Assembly: GCA_023213395.1 (NCBI GenBank)
Contig: CM041465.1
Coordinates: forward strand, 14,880,001-14,944,000
DNA from: Cycas panzhihuaensis
Taxonomy: Eukaryota; Cycadophyta
Direction of reading: 5' to 3'
Length of the DNA stretch: 64,000 bases
Shown: positions 59,091 to 64,000 of the stretch, one piece after another
Position numbering within the stretch: the first letter of the stretch is position 1
Layout: each line of letters begins with the position of its first letter
Position numbers and translations under genes: made by a program
The notes under the pieces: model-generated
What the model saw: only the letters and a program-made list of their open reading frames with translations
Database searches by the model: none
Told to the model about the DNA's origin: nothing

Positions 59091-60050
59091 TGAGCCTATG
59101 CCATCTCACTGTACTTGCCTAGCCTGCCAAATTGTCTTCGATGATGAAGATAATGATCCTGAGGAGGCTATCCCTTCAGTGGGGCCTCTGTTTTAGGAGA
59201 CTACCCTTTATCAATCAGAACCTATGCCTTGTCATGAGCCAAACCTAGTTAGGTTTGCCCCTATTAGTGTAGGTAATTATGGTTACTTAGCCGTCATGGG
59301 TGATTTTGAGTTGGATAGCGAGGGTTATGAGTCCCCTCCTCGGCTTGTCACCCTGGTTTCATGCACACCTAAGGAGATATCCTAATTAGATATTCCTACT
59401 CCTCTTTATTCTACATTGGCTCCCGAGTCATTGGTTCTGAACCAACCACTTCTTTTATCTTTTTGCCCTCCCCAAGTGGCTTTGCGTAGGCGCCCACATC
59501 CATAAGCCACTCATAAAGGCACTTCTTCTTCATACTCTAGATCCTTACCCAGGACCAGAGCCACTCCTACTTAAACGCGACCTTGCCATACAATCCATCA
59601 TGTGTTAGGCCCACTGCATTCATCTGGTACTGACCAAAACCATTTTCCTTATAGGCCTAGCCACACGGGGCCTACCCTTCATCATCTATCTCAATCTTAT
59701 GCATGACCACTTCTCTCTCTCCTTCCACTCTAAAATGAGCCTAAACTGCCACCCTAGGCATGTCTCCATTCCTCCTAATCACAAGTGGAATGGTAGTTTA
59801 GGGTGGACCTCTCACTCCTTTTGGGTTCCTCCCGTGGAGCCCCTTATCCCCCTTTCTTTAGGGGGCCTGCCCTCCTAATTGGGTGTGTTATCCATGCCAC
59901 TCCTGAGCCTAGAAACACTCCCCAACTAGGATGGTGTGCTTGAGTATCGTTACTCCCTTTCTTGCTAGTGCTTCCTTTGCATATTCTACTATGCTCCCAT
60001 GTGGACATGTATGGAGCCCTACCTACTAGCCCCACATATGCCTATCGCTG

Positions 60051-60499
60051 ATGCTCAAGGTGATCGCGTGTGCCTGTTAGGGGTGTGGCCTTGCATAAAA
60101 GGAAGTGTGTGCAACTCAAACAATACTGTAACATAAACCATATAATAATCAACTCAAATCCTCATGATCTATAGCTCCTCGTGCACATGTGCACCCTCAT
60201 GCACATGTATACATAAATATACATACAAAAGCAAATGCAACACAATACATCATCATATATCATCACACACCATCGTATATCAAATGGGGTACCAATGGAC
60301 CCATCCATATACATAAAAATCATAATGTGTCATATCGTACAAATGGTATGGTACATCATTCGCGGGAAGCCAGAATCCTTTCAGGGAGGAGTACAATCAT
60401 GTGGCAATATATGGTGACTTCTTGGAAGTTCAGTGCTTTCCCAAATCAAAACCTAGCACATCCTACTCTATGGTGGTCCTCTGCTCATGGCGCGTCATC
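60051..60499. other. Gap between the convergent gag-pro and PMD genes
   Basis: AT-richer stretch with CATG and ATAC-rich segments. Frames on both strands are short and carry no domain. A full element would have RT, RNase H and integrase in this position; none is present. Confidence 0.5.
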
Positions 60500-62421
60500 T
60501 CTTGGTCTATGTGATCCCTCTTCTAGGGACTACATACCTCCTAAACCCCTCCTCCACCTCTGGGAGATTGCTGCCTCGCTTCCTTCATCTCGAGGCCTCC
60601 TAGGGGTCGCTGCCATCATATGGGTATGGGTCCTACTCTGCGATGACATCGACTCCATCTGGTCTACTGGCTGATTATATCATGCCTGGATATAATCTCT
60701 CTCACTGTCTACTCCCCAAAGCCTCTTCTCCATCCCTTAGAGTTGCTCCTCTAGCATGACTACTCAGATGCGAGTCTTCGCATCACCACTTGCTCCTCCC
60801 TGAGCCTCCAGTGCCTGGACCTAACCTCGTAGGGTATCTCTCTCTGCTCTGGTCCTGTCCAGCTCACCATATAGCAGTCCCACTCTCACCTCATGCTCCT
60901 GGGACTCTACTATCTATACATCTCTGGTCCTAACCAATGGGGTAAATGCCGTTGTATGAGCTCCTACCAATCATGGCTCCTCCCCTACCTCGATGGGAGG
61001 TTGCTCTCCACGTAGGCCTAGGGGAACATCTCCTGGACTACTGCCTTGACTAATCTCCCAATCTCCGCTACCCCTGTGAAGTCCAACATACCATATGCCA
61101 TTATGTACATCCATATATGTAGACCAAATAAACCAAATAAAAGCAGAGCACCTAGATGCCTAATGATCGAAAGACAATAAGGAAAGGTAGTGTCTCACAT
61201 CTCGGGACTACCAGCTCCTCAACTTGGACAACTACCTCCTCCTTAGGACCTCCCCCAACTATTGTACCTCCTCCTCCTTTGGTACCACATTGCCAATAGC
61301 TTGGCCTTCCAAGGTGTTGCCTCCACCCTCCTCATCTATAGCTGCTGTCACTGCTCGAGCTCTCTCAACTATCCTCAGTCTCCTAACTGGTGTTCATAGT
61401 GGCCTACCTCTCTCTGTAGCTCCTAAAGGACCTACCTCTCCTCTCGTGGCTCCTGAAGGTCCTGCCTCTCCTTTTACAGTGCCTGATAGACCTACCTCAC
61501 CACCTACCGCTCCTAATAGGCTTGCCCCATCACCCCAATCATCATTATCATCTCCTCCAGGGCCATCTTTGACTCCTCCTGCTCTGCTTACCTCATCGTC
61601 ACTATCCCACCTCACCCCTCTATATGGGTCTGCCATGTAATCTTCCATGGTGAGAAGGTCTAGTGATGTAGCCTCCACCGAGTGTCAGACATATGCCTGA
61701 TCCTCAGTCCCCGTAAACTAAGTTTGCCACCTGTGGACCATAGGAACCCATGCTGAGATAGGGTGTGGCCCTCATGCTAGTGCCACTGCTCCGAAGTGAT
61801 AAAAAACTAGCACTGTAGCAACTTGCTGTACAAAAAACCTCCTTTCCTGGTCACCCTAATGGCATCTAACTAGGCGATCAGGTTCGTCGCTATCAAGGTG
61901 GCCCAGTCCATCCTCTTCCCGGCATCGCATCTCCTTATTATCTCCATCCATCAATCGGGTATGTCTCTGTAGTTCTATTTCTGGGATATCTAGAACATAA
62001 TGCATAATGTGATCAACTTCCTCGCCCAAGGAATTTATGACATAACCATGCTCTAAACAGATATCCCTCTCCTCTCCCACCTGTCATGTCTTGTGAAGAA
62101 GGTGGTAGCCTCTATGTGTATAGCATAATTACTAGGTAATGCCCTTAGTGACGCTGGTGCTCCTGCTACTAGTACTCTTAGGATCCTTCGTATGTCTCCT
62201 GGTGTGATTATAACATCCCTTACATGGGGGAGGTGAAACACATACTGCCTACGATCCTACTGTGAGATGATGCCAACCAGTAGATGCTAGTCTGAAGCAT
62301 ATTGTGTCATCCTAACGATCTTCAGTAAGCCACATCTCCCTAGTGTCCTCCTGTCCCCATGAGACATCATCTTTATAAAGCTCATCATCACTACACTGAT
62401 GTTCTCACAATTGTCTACCAT
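60500..62421 (-). pseudogene. Antisense plant mobile domain (PMD/MAIN-like) protein
   Basis: Likely start ATG at 62421 (MVDNCENISVVMMSFIK). The PMD N-terminal blocks follow: RRTLGRCGLLKIVR near 62330, then QYVFHLPHVRDVIITPGDIR near 62230, RILRVLVAGAP, and after a frame change HGYVINSLGEEVDHIMHYVL near 62010. These match the plant mobile domain (usual THTFHLP-GEMTITLEDV). A long acidic Gly/Asp/Ser-rich linker lies near 61400-61680. A coiled coil near 60680-60900 has LLYGELDRTRAERDTLRG and VQALEAQGG and breaks only at TAG codons at Gln places. A possible 138-bp intron lies at 61074-61211. PMD proteins occur in plant nuclear genes (MAIN family) and in transposons. Confidence 0.65.
61074..61211 (-). 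other. Candidate intron in the PMD gene
   Basis: On the minus strand a GT donor at 61211 (GAGCTG|GTAGTCC) and an AG acceptor at 61074 (TTCACAG|GGG) enclose a T-rich, stop-containing stretch, while both sides are protein-like. Splicing is inferred from sequence only. Confidence 0.35.
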
Positions 62422-64000
62422 GATAATCACCTGTCAAACACCCCAAGAACTAGTTAGAACTCCTCTATACCTACCTGCCTGCCTTTAGGACTATCCCTCA
62501 CCCCCTTCTGGTTGAGTTTGGCACTCCTTCGGGCCATTCTTTACTTTTTTTAATTAGTCTACCTTCGCACCATGATAAACTCTATAGTACCACAGAGTTT
62601 AGCATGGGGCCCTGGACGCGCTGCTACGGGATAACTACCTAACTTATAGGTGTAAGGGAGAGTGAGTGGTGGAATGATAGAAGGTGGGACCTAAAAGTGG
62701 GTAACTATCACGTAGAGTGCCCCGCGCACCGGAGCGCAAGTTCGGGATCTGCAATGGAGTATGGCTACTATCGGGTGACCCTTCACCGCTTCGAATAAGG
62801 GGTGAAGGTGCGTAGGGAAAACCTGGGTTGACCTAGGGGTAGGACCCTCCCACCCTTGGGTGGCCAGAAGGGGGGAAGAGAGGACCTAATGGAGATAGGC
62901 CAAGAGCAAGCCTACGCAACCTAACCGGGTACACGAGTGATGCGGGAAGCAAGGCGCTCGTGTGGTTAAGGAGAGAGGAGGACTCCTACAATCTTTCCTA
63001 CGAATGATAAAGATGCATGCAACAAGACAAACGAATCACAAACAAATACCAAACCAATTTTCCCCTTTTATCTTTCAATGTGCTAATTACTACAAGAGAA
63101 ATAAAAGGCAGAAAGGAGGCAGCAAAAGGGGGGTGAAACGTGCACCTAGACCGAGGGCGTGCGTGATGAAGAAGCCTTCTCAAGGAGCACCCGACCACCC
63201 CGCGTGACGTACTGGATGCGAGATGTTGCGGCGGACGAAGGAGGGGCTTCCTTACCTTCCCCAGAAAATCACATGCGTACCAAAGAAAGAAAGGAAGCAC
63301 CAACTAATAAATGAAACAGCATGAAAACATAACGCATGCAAAGGTGCTTATCTGTAACGAGGCCAATGGGCGATGTTCTTTGCGCTTCCCAAATACCTAC
63401 AAGCAATAGCGGTCTCTCTCTCTTCTCGAAGGAAGAACACTAACATGCAACACAAAACTCTAAATAACATAAACGAGAATCTGAATATGCATACGTTAGT
63501 GCTAATCTGATAATGAAAGTATCAAAAGAAAGTGACCAAAGTGAAAGTAAATGATTGGATAAGCCTCAGAGTAGCCTACCTCCCGCAAATGGCACCCAAA
63601 CCTCCCCCCCAAGAGCCACAAGGCAGCGAGGAGAAAGTCAAGAGCAAGGGCTAGAAAATGGCAGCAAAAAAGGGGCAAAGAGAGGCCCAAGGGTACCCAC
63701 GGCGAACCGGGATGCTATGAGGAGCAAACTGGGTGACCCAGGGAAAGAAAGGTGGAGTAAGAAACCAGCGGTTGGGACTTATGAGTGATGCCCAAACCCG
63801 AGCAAAAGGCCCCAACTAGCGCTGCAACTTGTGACAGCGCTGGTTTGGGCAACCAAAGGGAGCCTTCAAACCCTTGTTTGTAAGCCAAGGGTAGCATGGG
63901 GCGAGAGGGAGGTTTTGGAGGGCTTAGAGCCTCCTAGGGAGCGTGGAAGGTGGTACGGAATCCACCCAGATCCTCTACAAAACCTATGCAACCCCTCAAC
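62422..64000. other. Unassigned GC-balanced DNA at the right end
   Basis: Clearly less AT-rich than the rest of the window, with purine-rich runs (for example 62640-62700). Short frames on both strands are shadows of each other and have no motif. By position it could be the 3' untranslated region and LTR of G3, but no repeat partner lies in the window. Confidence 0.4.

Larger units (their letters stand above)
56014..60050 (+). pseudogene. Tat/Ogre-like gypsy gag-protease polyprotein (element G3)
   Basis: Plus strand, GC-balanced. ATG at 56014 (MSDPNLTMEGFPSD, then TAG). A Ser/Pro/His-rich N-terminal part runs to 56350. The gag domain lies near 57215-57720: SKFDGTSS, SLQGDALKWFYCLP, LMDEFVNYFNIARPFESGMK, SLKQGHDEMNCDF and LFVNALHLEVHVEVL. 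Near 57985 KKWCSIHGECFHEDL resembles the short Cys/His motif of Tat-type gag. The protease at 58690-59090 reads VYNGSSVNAML where DNGSSVN is usual, so the catalytic Asp is Tyr; YNLLLG and PWLDQTEVI follow. A Pro/Ser-rich tail fades near 60050. No RT follows. Confidence 0.78.

Noticed and set aside
60189-60674. 161-codon plus-strand frame
   Set aside because: No domain; it overlaps the coiled-coil end of the PMD gene on the other strand and begins in a simple CATG/ATAC-rich stretch.
61224-61640. 138-codon Pro/Ser/Thr-rich plus-strand frame
   Set aside because: It is the mirror of the acidic linker of the antisense PMD gene; the minus strand connects to a recognisable domain, the plus strand does not.
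62962-63303. Frames on both strands in the right-end DNA
   Set aside because: Short, mutually overlapping and without any motif.

Overview
The window looks like intergenic DNA from a seed plant with a large, retrotransposon-rich genome. No intact host gene is visible. Nearly all that can be read is retrotransposon: Ty1-copia elements with initiator-Met tRNA primer sites, Ty3-gypsy elements, and plant-type L1 LINEs that carry a zinc finger and an RNase H after the reverse transcriptase. Most of the DNA is AT-rich; LINE-1 and the last 8 kb are more GC-rich. I cannot name the species.

Layout, left to right. 1-1286 is unassigned AT-rich DNA. 1287-2771 is a compact TRIM-like LTR element with about 610-bp LTRs and a 261-bp core. 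3400-4080 is the integrase tail of an old plus-strand Ty3-gypsy (G0); its polypurine tract and LTR-like end start near 4211. A minus-strand gypsy (G1, 4641-16494, 244-bp LTRs) sits in G0 and is split by a complete minus-strand copia (Copia-1, 5209-12741, TSD ATATC). A second minus-strand gypsy (G2, 16709-51424, LTRs of about 0.8 kb built on a 29-bp tandem repeat) fills the centre. It is cut into pieces by: an unidentified insert (about 21.6-30.36 kb) that itself holds Copia-3 (23283-29771, TSD AGTTG); Copia-2 (30717-42452, TSD AAATC), which is split by a 6.4-kb LINE (LINE-1, 32591-39007); and a gag-only copia (Copia-4, 45764-49908, TSD ATTAG). Without these inserts G2 is about 10 kb, with gag, protease, RT, RNase H, integrase and an extra reading frame after the integrase.

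Right of G2 lie AT-rich DNA, a 5'-truncated second LINE (LINE-2, about 52551-56005), and a GC-richer unit: a Tat/Ogre-like gag-protease on the plus strand (56014 to about 60050) facing a minus-strand gene for a plant mobile domain protein with a coiled-coil tail (about 60500-62421). This sense gag-pro plus antisense PMD pair, with no RT or integrase visible, is the most interesting arrangement here. From about 62.4 kb to the end I recognise nothing firmly.

All elements are decayed. Many in-frame stops sit where the family has Gln or Trp, and catalytic Asp, Cys or Gly codons are lost by G-to-A or C-to-T changes, as expected for long-methylated DNA. None of the elements looks able to move on its own.
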